In this document: one piece after another, positions 34,420-42,651 of the stretch
How positions within the stretch are numbered: position 1 is the stretch's first letter
Layout of the letters: every line of letters begins with the position of its first letter
From: Lentzea sp. NBRC 102530
GTDB lineage: Bacteria > Actinomycetota > Actinomycetes > Mycobacteriales > Pseudonocardiaceae
Length of the DNA: 64,000 bases
Reading direction: 5' to 3'
Assembly (NCBI RefSeq): GCF_030269365.1
Contig: NZ_BSTF01000002.1
Coordinates: forward strand, 744,001 to 808,000
Translations under genes and position numbers: made by a program
The notes under the pieces: model-generated
What the model was told of the DNA's origin: nothing
Databases searched by the model: none
Seen by the model: only the letters and a program-made list of their open reading frames with translations

Positions 34420-35133
34420 ATGCTGCTCAGAGCGCGAGGTGTCTACGCGCCACAGGAAGACACGTCTTTTCTCCTGGAAGCGCTGCGCCAGGCGGCGGTT
34501 CCCGCGCGCGCCCGCGTCCTGGACATCGGTACCGGCACGGGCGCTCTCGCGCTGGCGGCGATGCGCGCCGGTGCCGCCGAGGTGACCGCTGTGGACGTCT
34601 CACGGCGTGCGGTGTGGACGGCGCGGGTCAACGCGGCGCTGCACCGGCTGCCCATCAGGGTCCGCCACGGCGACGTGCTGGACGTCGTGGGGGACGAGAG
34701 CTTCGACCTCGTCCTGGCGAACCCGCCCTACGTGCCCGCCGACCGGGCCGCGCGAGGTCCTGCACGGGCCTGGGACGCGGGGCTGGACGGCCGGGTCCTG
34801 CTCGACCCGTTGTGCGCCAGGGCGTTCGACCTGCTCAACCCGGGCGGGGTGCTGCTGATGGTCCACTCCGCACTGTCCGGAGTGGACGAGACGGTGCGCC
34901 GGCTGCGGGACTGCGGGCTGAAGGCGGCGGTGGTGCAACGCCGCACGGTGCCGTTCGGGCCGGTGTTGCGGTCCAGGACGGCGTTCCTGGAGGAGCAGGG
35001 CCTGATCGAGCCCGGTCAGCGAGAAGAGGAACTGGTGGTGATCCGCGGTGACCGAGCAGAACCCGCGCCGGGTGACGATCGTGCCGAACGGCCCGGTGCT
35101 CGTCGAAGGTCCGGTCGAGCTCGTCACCGATGA
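34420..35133 (+). CDS. HemK/PrmC-like methyltransferase
   Basis: A 237-residue SAM-dependent methyltransferase. After LLRARGVYAPQEDTSFLLEA comes motif I (VLDIGTGTGALALAAM), motif II (VTAVDVSRRAVW) and the NPPY motif (LVLANPPYVPADRA), which marks enzymes that methylate amide or ring nitrogens. Relatives occur in Streptomyces beside CDGSH and iron-redox genes, as here. The start may be this ATG or the GTG at 34393. The last 86 bp overlap the CDGSH gene in another frame, so the two are probably translationally coupled. Confidence 0.82.
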   Translation: MLLRARGVYAPQEDTSFLLEALRQAAVPARARVLDIGTGTGALALAAMRAGAAEVTAVDVSRRAVWTARVNAALHRLPIRVRHGDVLDVVGDESFDLVLANPPYVPADRAARGPARAWDAGLDGRVLLDPLCARAFDLLNPGGVLLMVHSALSGVDETVRRLRDCGLKAAVVQRRTVPFGPVLRSRTAFLEEQGLIEPGQREEELVVIRGDRAEPAPGDDRAERPGARRRSGRARHR

Positions 35134-35275
35134 CGGCGTGACGCACACCAGCGACCGTTTCGTGGTCGCGGTGTGCGCCTGCCGCCGCAGCAAGCGCTAC
35201 CCGTTCTGCGACACCAGCCACCGCAGGCGCGTCCGCAGCGACGACTCGCCCGCGTCCCACGACGACCGCAGGTGA
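35048..35275 (+). CDS. CDGSH-type iron-sulfur protein
   Basis: A 75-residue protein whose core CACRRSKRYPFCDTSH has the Cys-x-Cys...Cys-Asp...His ligand set of CDGSH [2Fe-2S] clusters. The front half (RRVTIVPNGPVLVEGPVELV) is the usual beta-lead of the single-motif family. These small proteins carry a redox-active, pH-labile cluster and are linked with iron and oxidative-stress handling. It begins at a GTG inside the methyltransferase gene, and its last 79 bp are antisense to the iron-containing redox enzyme gene. Confidence 0.85.
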   Translation: MTEQNPRRVTIVPNGPVLVEGPVELVTDDGVTHTSDRFVVAVCACRRSKRYPFCDTSHRRRVRSDDSPASHDDRR

Positions 35276-36186
35276 TCGGCCAGCCGCGCCTCCAGCAGTT
35301 CCGTGGCCTGGATGCCGAACACCACGTCGGCGCGCAGTGAGGGTTCCTGCTCCAGCAACGAACCGATGACGTCGTTGCGCATGATCTGCTCGTGCACTGC
35401 GTCGGCCTCGATGTGCTCGGTGAAGAACTCGACGCACCTCGGGTCGGCGCCCAGCCGGGTCAGCGCCTGCGCCATGCGGTGGGCACTCGGGGCCGTCGTG
35501 ATCTCGGCGGCGGCGAAGTGCCCGACCAGGGCCCCGCGCAACGACCGGTGCAGGCCGAAGAGCGACATCATGTTGACGATCGCGATGGCGGGTGCCGGCA
35601 CGTCGTCCAGGTAGTGCAGGTAGTCCGCCGACATGCCCGCTCCTTCGAGCAGGTCGGCGTACAGCCGCGAGTGCATCCGGTCGGCCCGTCCGCCACCGAA
35701 CTCGTCGAACTCCACCGCCACCAGCGCGGCCTTCGCCCTGCCGCGCAACCGGGGGATGACCCAGGCGTGCGGATCGGCCTCCTTGTGGTGGTAGACCGAA
35801 CGATGGGCGAAGTACTCGCACATCTGGTCCCAGGTCCCGTGGTCGCGCAGGTGGTGCGACACCCCGTTGCCGGGCACGTGTTCGACCAGCAACGCCCCCA
35901 GGGCGCCGTCCAGGTCGTCCCCACCCTCCACATCGGACCGGAGTCCGGTCAGGAAGACGTCCTCGGCGCGCGACCGGAGCCGCAGCAGTTCCGGGTCCCA
36001 CTCCCAGGCCGGGTCCACGCCGGTGAACCCGCCGTAATGCAGCTCGTACAACGTGTACAGCGCGATGGCGAGGTCTTCGCTGTACGGATCGGCGGGCACG
36101 AACTCGATGACGCGGCCGTCCGGCGTGCCGTTCAGCGCGGCGACGACTCGTTCGGACAGAGGACCGCGAGGTGAGGGAAGCTCCAC
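35197..36186 (-). CDS. Iron-containing redox enzyme family protein (heme-oxygenase-like fold)
   Basis: A 329-residue helical protein. The helices LAIALYTLYELHYGGF, YEYFAHRSVYHHKEADPH-like segments and VEFFTEHIEADAVHEQIM carry the Glu and His residues that ligate a di-iron site in heme-oxygenase-like diiron oxidases. Actinobacterial members are commonly encoded beside a CDGSH protein, as here, and are of unknown substrate. I place the start at the GTG at 36186; an in-frame start 33 nt further up would overlap the gene before it. It is probably co-transcribed with the YbdK-like gene, whose stop is 7 nt away. Confidence 0.75.
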   Translation of the reverse strand: MELPSPRGPLSERVVAALNGTPDGRVIEFVPADPYSEDLAIALYTLYELHYGGFTGVDPAWEWDPELLRLRSRAEDVFLTGLRSDVEGGDDLDGALGALLVEHVPGNGVSHHLRDHGTWDQMCEYFAHRSVYHHKEADPHAWVIPRLRGRAKAALVAVEFDEFGGGRADRMHSRLYADLLEGAGMSADYLHYLDDVPAPAIAIVNMMSLFGLHRSLRGALVGHFAAAEITTAPSAHRMAQALTRLGADPRCVEFFTEHIEADAVHEQIMRNDVIGSLLEQEPSLRADVVFGIQATELLEARLADHLRSSWDAGESSLRTRLRWLVSQNG

Positions 36187-36193
36187 TCCGCAG

Positions 36194-37183
36194 TCATACC
36201 CGGCGATCCAGCAGCCCAAGCACGAGAGCCAGCTCGCCGCGTTCCTCCAGCGCCGGGGTCACCCGCGAGACCAGTTCGTCCAGCACCGCGGTGGCGGGCA
36301 CCCGGCACTCGCGCCACGGGTGCACCGCGGCGCCGTCGAGGCCGTACCGCGACGCCGTCCACACGGCCGCCGCGAGCACGTCGTCGCGCACCGCAGGGGG
36401 CTCGGCACCGGCCTCGACGTCCTGGCACGCGGTGTGCACGAGCGCACGGCACAGGGCGGACTGCAGCACCGCGTCGTCGACCTCGGCCGCCGCGTCCGCC
36501 ACCCGGAACTCCACCGTCGGCACCTTCGTGCCGAGCCGGACGAGCCAGAACGACTGCGCGGCGTCCACGAGCGCCCCGCACGCCACCGTCCGGGCGATGT
36601 GGGCGTCGTAGTCCGCCGCGCCGGCGAACAGCGGCGGCACACCGGAGCCGGGGAAGCGGGACTGCTGCACCATCCTCCAGCTCGCGTAGCCGTGGTCGGG
36701 GGAGTTGGCGGACAGCGCCAGCAACGTCGGCAGCCACGGCCGGACGTGCCCCAGCACCGCCACTCCCGTCTCGCGGTCGGGAACTCCGACGTGCACATGG
36801 CAGCCGCACGCTTCGTAGTCCTCGACGACACCGGCGTACGCGTCGAGGATCCGGTGGAACCGCGCGCCGGGTGAGATCACCGAGTGGGTGGCGGCCTTGC
36901 GGGGCGTGCCACGGGAAAGCAGCTCCAGTCCCTCCTCGCGGGCCGCGTCGGCGAGCAGGCCACGGGCGGTCGCCAGTTCCTCGCCGAGCTTGGCGGCGCT
37001 GGTGCACGGCCCGGTGGCCGCCTCCACCTGGGTTCCGGCCAGCTCGGCGTGGAACCGGGTGAGCGCGGTGTCCCGCACGCGCGCCAGCACCGCGTCCGCC
37101 CGCATCACCGTCCGCCCGGAACCCGCGTCGACGAGCAGGAACTCCTCTTCCACGCCGACGGTGTCGGCACAGCGTTCTGGCAC
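36194..37183 (-). CDS. Carboxylate-amine ligase, YbdK/GCS2 type
   Basis: A 329-residue ATP-grasp-like ligase of the GCS2 family: TVGVEEEFLLVDAGSGRTVM at the start, the CGCHVHVGVPDRETG metal/ATP strand, WRMVQQSRFPGSGVPP, and TVEFRVADAAAEVDDAV. YbdK-type enzymes ligate glutamate with cysteine weakly or make other gamma-amides; no glutathione pathway is expected in an actinomycete with mycothiol. I use the GTG at 37183, with GGAGA about 10 nt upstream. A GGGTAC box (37229-37224) lies upstream with only a GAGT at N17, a weak SigB match. Confidence 0.82.
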   Translation of the reverse strand: MPERCADTVGVEEEFLLVDAGSGRTVMRADAVLARVRDTALTRFHAELAGTQVEAATGPCTSAAKLGEELATARGLLADAAREEGLELLSRGTPRKAATHSVISPGARFHRILDAYAGVVEDYEACGCHVHVGVPDRETGVAVLGHVRPWLPTLLALSANSPDHGYASWRMVQQSRFPGSGVPPLFAGAADYDAHIARTVACGALVDAAQSFWLVRLGTKVPTVEFRVADAAAEVDDAVLQSALCRALVHTACQDVEAGAEPPAVRDDVLAAAVWTASRYGLDGAAVHPWRECRVPATAVLDELVSRVTPALEERGELALVLGLLDRRV

Positions 37184-37244
37184 CCGGCCATCTCCGCTCT
37201 TCGGGGGACTTCGTGGCGCACGGGTACCCATCCCGCGCCACCGG

Positions 37245-39299
37245 CTACTCGTCGAGCTCGTCCCGGCGCGCCGCGACGGTGCGGGCGATCTCGACGAGCT
37301 TGGTGTTGAGGTGCTGGGACGTCGTGCGCAGCAGGGCGAACGCCTCGTCGGCGCTGATGCCGAGGCGTTGCATGAGAACGCCCTTCGCCTGGCCGATGAC
37401 GTCGCGGCTCTCGATCGCGCGCCGCAGTTCTGCCTGGCGCAGTCCGGCCTGTTCGGCCAGACGTGCGTGGGCGAGGGCCAGCGACCCGTGCATCGCGAGC
37501 AGCACCGCCATCCTGGCGTCCGCGCTCGACAGGCCGTCCGGACGAGCCGACCAGACGGTCAGCGCCCCGGTGCGGTCGTGCAGCGCGGTGGTGAGCAGCG
37601 CGCGGTGGCCCTGGGCGACGGCCGCCTCCGCGAACTCGGGCCACCGCTGTTCGGCGGCGACGTCGTCGCACTGGACCTGCGCGGGCGCTTCGGGCGTGGT
37701 GACGTCGAGGCAGGGGCCTCGTCCAGCGACCGCCTGGATCCCGTCGAGCTGCTCGGCCCCGGCACCGCTGGACGCCGCGGTGGTGAGTGCGTCGCCGGAC
37801 CGCAGCGTCACGCTGACGAGGTCCGCCCCGGGGATCACCGCGCAGGCCGTGCGGACGAGGAACGTCAGCGCGTCCTCCGCCGTCGCGGCGCCGAGCAGCG
37901 CACCGGTGAGCGACTCGAACTGGTCGAGCACCGCCTCGGTGAGCCGGTCGTGGTCCGCCCTCGGACGCAGGCCCCGGCGTGCGGGTTCGTCGTCGTGCAG
38001 GGTCTGCCGCGGGGTGACGCCGTAGGTGGCGCGGTAGTGCGCGGCGAACGCGGCTTGCCGCTGGTAGCCCCACCGCGTCGCGATCCGGCCGACGGCGGTG
38101 TCGCCGATGTCGCCGGTGTCCGAGGCGCGCAGGTCCGCGCGGGCGCCGTCCAGTCGTACGCGCCGCAGGTGGGCCATCGGCGTGGTGCCGAGGTGGCGCC
38201 GGAACGCCTGCTCGACGGACCGCGGGGAGACGCGTGCGGCGGCGGCGATGTCGGCGAGACCGATCGGGCGGTCCGCGTTCGCCTCGACGAACGCGATCGC
38301 CCGCCGCACCACGCCCGCGTGCGAGTCGCGGCCGTCCAGGCCGGAAGCGCTGGTGGGGAAGGCTTTCAGCACGGCTGAGGCGAGGTACTGCGTCGCCGTC
38401 GCCACCACGAGCTCGTCGTCGCCGACACCGGGAACGGCGAGCACGTCGTCCCGCAGGTGCGCGATGGCCCGGCGCACGTGCCGCGCACCGGCCTCGTCGA
38501 CCGGGCGGTGGTCCAGCAGCCGGACCGGTTCGCCGGCGACCTGCTCCAGCAGCGCGGGATCGAACATCGTGATGCCGTAGCGGGCGCGGACGATCCGGCC
38601 GACGTAGGCGCGGTCGGGCGGTGAGAACGAGAACAGCTCACCCGCACCGAACGACCGCTCCTCCCGCCATTCCTCCACCCGATGTCCCTCGACCGTGCCC
38701 TCCTCGATGTCGCACAGGCAGATCTGCCCGAGCGGCTGCACGTCGTAGCTCATCTCGAAGGTCAGGTCGAGGCGGTCGATGCTCAGGCCGCTCGTCGCGA
38801 CCCTGGTGATGTGCGCGCCGGAGGTCCCGGTGTCGCTGCCGATCCGCATCGGGGCGTAGGACGCGCTGAGGAACTCCTCGGTCACCTCCAGATCGGTGCT
38901 GTCGAACGCCAGGGTGTTCACCGCGGAGCCGAAACCACTGGTGTCCGCTGACCTCCTGGTCGCCGCGTCCGCGAGCGCCTTGGCGAACGTCTTGTGCCGG
39001 GAGAGGGCGTGCTGGGCGTCGAAGTGGTCCAGCACCGCGTCCGCCGCGCGGCTCGACGGGGCCATGACCAGCGAGCACCCGCCGCCGCGACGCAGGACGG
39101 ACCCGCCGAAGCCGACGACGGCCCGTGCCATCGCCACGGACAGCAGCGTGACCTGTCTCAGGTCGAGCACGACGTGCGCGGCGTCCCCTGCCGTGGCGTT
39201 CAGCGCTTCGACGAGGGACGCGGCGTCGTGCGACACGTCGGGCAGCGCCAGCACCTGGACGGAGCCGATCCGGCGTGCGCTGATCTCCACGTGGTGCAT
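37245..39299 (-). CDS. Multidomain regulator: STAS - AraC - GAF - ANTAR fusion
   Basis: A 684-residue protein with four domains in a row. Residues 1-110 form a STAS domain (VVLDLRQVTLLSVAM, Ser54 at the phospho-site). Residues 120-310 resemble the AraC-binding-like domain of AraC activators. Residues 330-432 are an AraC-type double helix-turn-helix (ADIAAAARVSPRSVEQAFRR, then RWGYQRQAAFAAHYRATYGV). Residues 450-612 are a GAF sensor (VAGRGPCLDVTTPEAPAQVQ). Residues 620-676 are an ANTAR RNA-binding domain (SRDVIGQAKGVLMQRLGISA). It joins protein-switch, DNA-binding, ligand and RNA-binding functions in one chain. It is divergent from the HATPase gene. Confidence 0.88.
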   Translation of the reverse strand: MHHVEISARRIGSVQVLALPDVSHDAASLVEALNATAGDAAHVVLDLRQVTLLSVAMARAVVGFGGSVLRRGGGCSLVMAPSSRAADAVLDHFDAQHALSRHKTFAKALADAATRRSADTSGFGSAVNTLAFDSTDLEVTEEFLSASYAPMRIGSDTGTSGAHITRVATSGLSIDRLDLTFEMSYDVQPLGQICLCDIEEGTVEGHRVEEWREERSFGAGELFSFSPPDRAYVGRIVRARYGITMFDPALLEQVAGEPVRLLDHRPVDEAGARHVRRAIAHLRDDVLAVPGVGDDELVVATATQYLASAVLKAFPTSASGLDGRDSHAGVVRRAIAFVEANADRPIGLADIAAAARVSPRSVEQAFRRHLGTTPMAHLRRVRLDGARADLRASDTGDIGDTAVGRIATRWGYQRQAAFAAHYRATYGVTPRQTLHDDEPARRGLRPRADHDRLTEAVLDQFESLTGALLGAATAEDALTFLVRTACAVIPGADLVSVTLRSGDALTTAASSGAGAEQLDGIQAVAGRGPCLDVTTPEAPAQVQCDDVAAEQRWPEFAEAAVAQGHRALLTTALHDRTGALTVWSARPDGLSSADARMAVLLAMHGSLALAHARLAEQAGLRQAELRRAIESRDVIGQAKGVLMQRLGISADEAFALLRTTSQHLNTKLVEIARTVAARRDELDE

Positions 39300-39377
39300 C
39301 GGCCAGTTCCCCTTATGTGCTGGGTTCTCTTCACGGCCGCTGCTTGCTCAACGAGAGGTCCAGCATTCCCGACCCGG

Positions 39378-39393
39378 GAGTCGTTGTCGACTC
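39378..39393. promoter_or_regulatory. Inverted repeat between the fusion regulator and HATPase genes
   Basis: GAGTCG (39378-39383) and CGACTC (39388-39393) flank TTGT. It lies about 80 bp upstream of the fusion-regulator start and 26 bp upstream of the SigB-type promoter of the HATPase gene. It could be a binding site for the AraC part of the fusion protein or another regulator. Confidence 0.35.
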
Positions 39394-39418
39394 GCCGCAA
39401 ACGACCCGAGTATTCGTG

Positions 39419-39443
39419 GTTTAGAGCGGCCGTCACCGGGTAC
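39419..39443 (+). promoter_or_regulatory. SigB/SigF-type promoter of the HATPase gene
   Basis: GTTT (39419-39422), 15 bp, then GGGTAC (39438-39443): an exact match to the stress-sigma consensus. The box ends 38 nt before the ATG at 39482. Control of a possible anti-sigma kinase by the sigma it might bind would be a feedback loop. Confidence 0.65.
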
Positions 39444-39481
39444 ACCGGCTCGTTTGCGTCCTCGGCGGGAAAAGAGCAGCC

Positions 39482-39874
39482 ATGGCCCACCAGGTTCCGT
39501 CCGTGGTCCTGGACCTGCGCATCGACCGCGACCTGGTGCTGACGGACCTGCGGCACGACGTCGGCAGCGCGTTGACCGGACTGGGCGAGGACCACCTCTA
39601 CGACGTGTTGATCGTCGTGACGGAGCTGGTGAGCAACGTGCTCGACCACACGACCGGGCACGGCCGGGTGCGGGTGCTGCGCCGCCGCACGCCCTGCGAG
39701 GTCACGGTCGAGGTCGACGACACCTCCTCCGAGCACCCGGTCTACGGGCGCTCCCGGCTGGGCGAGCACCGGGGCCGGGGCGTGGTGATGGTCGAGGGCA
39801 CCTCCAGTGCCTGGGGCATCACCCTGCTGCCCGACGACGGCAAGACCGTGTTCGCGGTGGTCCCGTGTCCCTGA
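39482..39874 (+). CDS. HATPase (GHKL) anti-sigma-factor/serine kinase-like protein
   Basis: A 130-residue single-domain GHKL ATPase. The N-box is VVTELVSNVLDHTTGHG, the G1 region VTVEVDDTSSEHPVYGRS, the G2 box GEHRGRGVVMVEGTSSAWG. Such RsbW/SpoIIAB-like proteins phosphorylate STAS antagonists and hold a sigma factor. GGGAAAAGAG lies upstream of the ATG. STAS, STAS-fusion and PP2C genes lie nearby. No cognate sigma gene is in the window, and related proteins sometimes regulate targets other than sigma factors. Confidence 0.85.
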   Translation: MAHQVPSVVLDLRIDRDLVLTDLRHDVGSALTGLGEDHLYDVLIVVTELVSNVLDHTTGHGRVRVLRRRTPCEVTVEVDDTSSEHPVYGRSRLGEHRGRGVVMVEGTSSAWGITLLPDDGKTVFAVVPCP

Positions 39875-39988
39875 GGAGGAACACGATCACTACCCGGTCG
39901 GGGCGATCTCGAAACCGATCTCGGGCAAGCCGGTTGAGGGGCTGCTAGACGTGGAACGCGCACAGCCGACGAGCGGGACGGAGGCGGG

Positions 39989-41191
39989 ATGACCGGGGCG
40001 GGGAGTGCGATCCGGTGGCGGGTGCTGGACGCCGTGACGGACGAGACGCTCAGGGACCTGGGCGTCGACGAGCTCCTGCGGGTGCTGCTCGACCGCGTCC
40101 GCGCGTTGCTCGCCGTCGACACCGCCACCGTCCTGCTGGTGGACCAGGACGGCGTGCAACTGGTCGCGCGGGCGACCTCCGGCCTCGACCAGGAGGTCTT
40201 CCAGGGCGTGCGCGTCCCGCTCGGCAAGGGGTTCGCGGGCCGGGTGGCGCAGACCCTGCGCCCGGTGCAGATCGAGCGCGTCGACGAGTCCACCGTGGTC
40301 AACCCGCTGCTGTGGGAACACGGATTGCGGGTGCTGCTCGGCGTGCCGATGGTCGCGGAGGGCGAACTGGTCGGCGTCGTCCACGTCGGCAGCACCACGT
40401 CGCGGCGGTTCACCGACGAGGAGGCCGACGCGCTGCGGCTGGTCGCCGACCGCCTCGCGATGGCCGTGTACGTCAACCGGATGCGGGCCGAACGCACCGC
40501 CGCGACCCTGCTGCAGGAGAGCCTGCTCCCGTCACACCTGCCGAGCACCCAGGGCTGGGAACTCGCGGCCCGGTACGTCCCCGGCGCGGGCAACGGCGTC
40601 GGTGGCGACTGGTACGACGTGTTCGAACTGCCCGGCGGGCGCACGGGCGTGGTGATCGGCGACGTCGTCGGCAGCGGGCTGCGAGCCGCGGTCGTCATGG
40701 GCCGGTTGCGCAGCGCGTTGCGCGCCTACGCCCTGGACTACGCCGATCCCGCCGTGGTGCTGGGGAAACTGGACCGCAAGGCGAGCCACTTCGAGCACGA
40801 CACGATGGCCACCGTCGCGTACGCCGTCATCGACAGGGCCGCGCGATGCATGCGCCTGTCCGTCGCCGGACACCTGCGGCCGGTCGTCGCGGTGGAGGGT
40901 CAGGACCCCGCGTTCGCGAACGTGCCCGTCGACCCGCCCGTCGGGTTCGAACTCGTCACCGGCGGGCGCCGCGCCACCGACGTCGACCTGCCGCCGGGGA
41001 CCGTGGTCGTGCTCTACACCGACGGCCTGGTGGAACGGCGCGGCGAGGACCTCGACGCCGGCCTGGAACGGTTGCGGCACACCGTCACCGCGACGGATCC
41101 GGAGGCGGTGTGCGCGCGGGTGATGGCGACGATGGTCGGCGACCAGCAGGCCGCCGACGACATCGCGCTCGTGGCGCTCCGGCACAGCTGA
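39989..41191 (+). CDS. GAF-domain PP2C (SpoIIE-type) serine phosphatase
   Basis: A 400-residue protein. Residues 20-165 are a GAF sensor (VRVPLGKGFAGRVAQTLRPV, LGVPMVAEGELVGVVHVG). After a short coiled linker (AERTAATLLQESLLPSHLPS) comes a PP2C/SpoIIE phosphatase: GVGGDWYDVFELPGG, IGDVVGSGLRAAVVMGRLRS, LYTDGLVERRGED, and ADDIALVAL, which hold the metal Asp residues. It would dephosphorylate a STAS protein when its GAF ligand state changes, so releasing a sigma factor. It is on the same strand as the HATPase gene, 114 nt downstream. Confidence 0.88.
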   Translation: MTGAGSAIRWRVLDAVTDETLRDLGVDELLRVLLDRVRALLAVDTATVLLVDQDGVQLVARATSGLDQEVFQGVRVPLGKGFAGRVAQTLRPVQIERVDESTVVNPLLWEHGLRVLLGVPMVAEGELVGVVHVGSTTSRRFTDEEADALRLVADRLAMAVYVNRMRAERTAATLLQESLLPSHLPSTQGWELAARYVPGAGNGVGGDWYDVFELPGGRTGVVIGDVVGSGLRAAVVMGRLRSALRAYALDYADPAVVLGKLDRKASHFEHDTMATVAYAVIDRAARCMRLSVAGHLRPVVAVEGQDPAFANVPVDPPVGFELVTGGRRATDVDLPPGTVVVLYTDGLVERRGEDLDAGLERLRHTVTATDPEAVCARVMATMVGDQQAADDIALVALRHS

Positions 41192-41195
41192 CCAG

Positions 41196-41259
41196 GTCCG
41201 GCACGGTCGCCGGGTAGGAGGCGCCCGACTGCCGCCGTCGCCCGCCGGACGTGCCGGAC
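41196..41259. terminator. Long inverted repeat between convergent genes
   Basis: GTCCGGCACG (41196-41205) and CGTGCCGGAC (41250-41259) are perfect 10-bp arms with a 44-nt GC-rich interior that can fold further. It fills the gap between the phosphatase stop and the glycosyltransferase stop and can terminate both. Confidence 0.5.
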
Positions 41260-41263
41260 AGGG

Positions 41264-42421
41264 CTAGGACACGGCCTGGGGTGACACGGCGACCGGCACG
41301 TCGGCGACGCGCGCGTAAACCGACGTCAGCTCCCGCGCGAGGCGGTCCCGCGAGTACCTGGCCGTGGCCCGGTCCCGTGCGGCGATGCCCAGCTGCTCGC
41401 GCGCCGAGACCTCGTCGAGCAGCCGCGTCAACGTCCTGGTCAGGGCGCGCGGGTTGCCCGCGGGCACGTGCAGTCCGCTGACGCCGCGCACGACGGCGTC
41501 GGCCAGCACGCCGACCTCGGTGGCGACCACCGGGGTCCCGCACGCCATCGCCTCCAGCGCGATCCGGCCGAACGGCGCCGTCTCGGGCAGGCAGACGACG
41601 ACGTCGGCCGACCGCAGCAGCGCGGGCCGCGCCGAGCGCGGAACCCGCCCGGCGAGGACGACGCGCTGCGCGACGCCCGCGTGCCGGGCGAACGACCTCA
41701 GCTCGCGTGCTTCCGCACCGGCGCCGACGACCACCACCTCGGTGTCGTCCAGCAGCGGCAGCACGGAGACCAGCTCGGCGACGCCACGACTGGACTCGGC
41801 GTTCGCGACGGTGACGATCCGGCGGGCGTGCCGCTTGCGCGCGACGGCACCGTCCGGGTGGAACAGGTCGAGGTCGACGCCGCCCGGGACGATGCTGATC
41901 CTCGCCCGGTGCACCCCGGTCCTCGTCAGCTCGGGTACCTCCGCGGCGCTCGTGGTGACGAACCGGGCCACCTCACGGGCGAGCAGTCTGGCCGCGTCGC
42001 CCGACCGGAGCGGTTCGGGCGAGTCGTCACCGTGCCCGGAGTGCACGACCGGCGTCCGCGTGCGGTCCACGCTCGTGACGGCGGCCAGCCCGGCCAGTTT
42101 GCCGTGGGAGTGCACCACGTCCGGCGGACTGCTCCGCCACCGACCCGCGAGGAACTCGGCGATCTCGCCGAGGTGCCGCTCGGCGTCGTCGTCGCGCGGT
42201 TGTGGTGTGCCGGTCGGCACGAACACGACCTCGTAGCCTTCGCGGGCGATGACGCGCTCAGGAGCGGCGGGGTCCGATTTGTGACGGAACACCGTCGGTT
42301 CGTGGCTGTGGCGGCTCAGCGCGACGGCCAGTTCGGTGACGTGGGCCCGTTGTTCGGACGAGCGGGTGGGCAGGTCCACCAACGCGATCTTCAGCACGTG
42401 GGCAGGGGAACGTTCAGGCAT
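41264..42421 (-). CDS. Family 4 glycosyltransferase
   Basis: A 385-residue GT-B glycosyltransferase. N-terminal acceptor domain: LKIALVDLPTRSSEQRAHVT and DVVHSHGKLAGLAAV. C-terminal nucleotide-sugar domain: ISIVPGGVDLDLFHPDG, IVTVANAESSRGVAELV and the E-x7-E motif ETAPFGRIALEAMACGTPVV. GT4 enzymes use retaining transfer from GDP-, UDP- or ADP-sugars. Donor and acceptor are unknown; the position beside the arabinan locus suggests an envelope glycan or glycolipid. GGGAG lies 8 nt before the ATG; a GTG at 42451 is an alternative. Confidence 0.85.
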   Translation of the reverse strand: MPERSPAHVLKIALVDLPTRSSEQRAHVTELAVALSRHSHEPTVFRHKSDPAAPERVIAREGYEVVFVPTGTPQPRDDDAERHLGEIAEFLAGRWRSSPPDVVHSHGKLAGLAAVTSVDRTRTPVVHSGHGDDSPEPLRSGDAARLLAREVARFVTTSAAEVPELTRTGVHRARISIVPGGVDLDLFHPDGAVARKRHARRIVTVANAESSRGVAELVSVLPLLDDTEVVVVGAGAEARELRSFARHAGVAQRVVLAGRVPRSARPALLRSADVVVCLPETAPFGRIALEAMACGTPVVATEVGVLADAVVRGVSGLHVPAGNPRALTRTLTRLLDEVSAREQLGIAARDRATARYSRDRLARELTSVYARVADVPVAVSPQAVS

Positions 42422-42651
42422 ACCGGCGACTCCCTCGTCGAGGTAGTTCACCGGGCTTCCATCTCAACCCGACTCACTGGAGGCGCTTCCCACCGTAATC
42501 GTGATCTTGTAGGTCGACAAGTCGAGCGGATCTCACGGGGTGCGGCCGGAATCCGGGTCCTGCCGTCACGTGACTCGCGGCCGCCGGTGCCGGCGTAATC
42601 GGAACCCTCGAGTTCTGGTGGCGCAGGAGCCGGTTGTCTAAGGTGTCCGCC

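Noticed and set aside
37224..37247. GGGTAC box as a SigB promoter for the YbdK-like gene
   Set aside because: The only -35 candidate is GAGT at 17 bp, outside the usual spacing. Kept as a remark in the gene entry only.
42506..42521. CTTGT-N6-ACAAG dyad upstream of the GT4 gene as an operator
   Set aside because: Arms of only five bases with a 6-bp centre are expected by chance at this length; no support from position or repetition.
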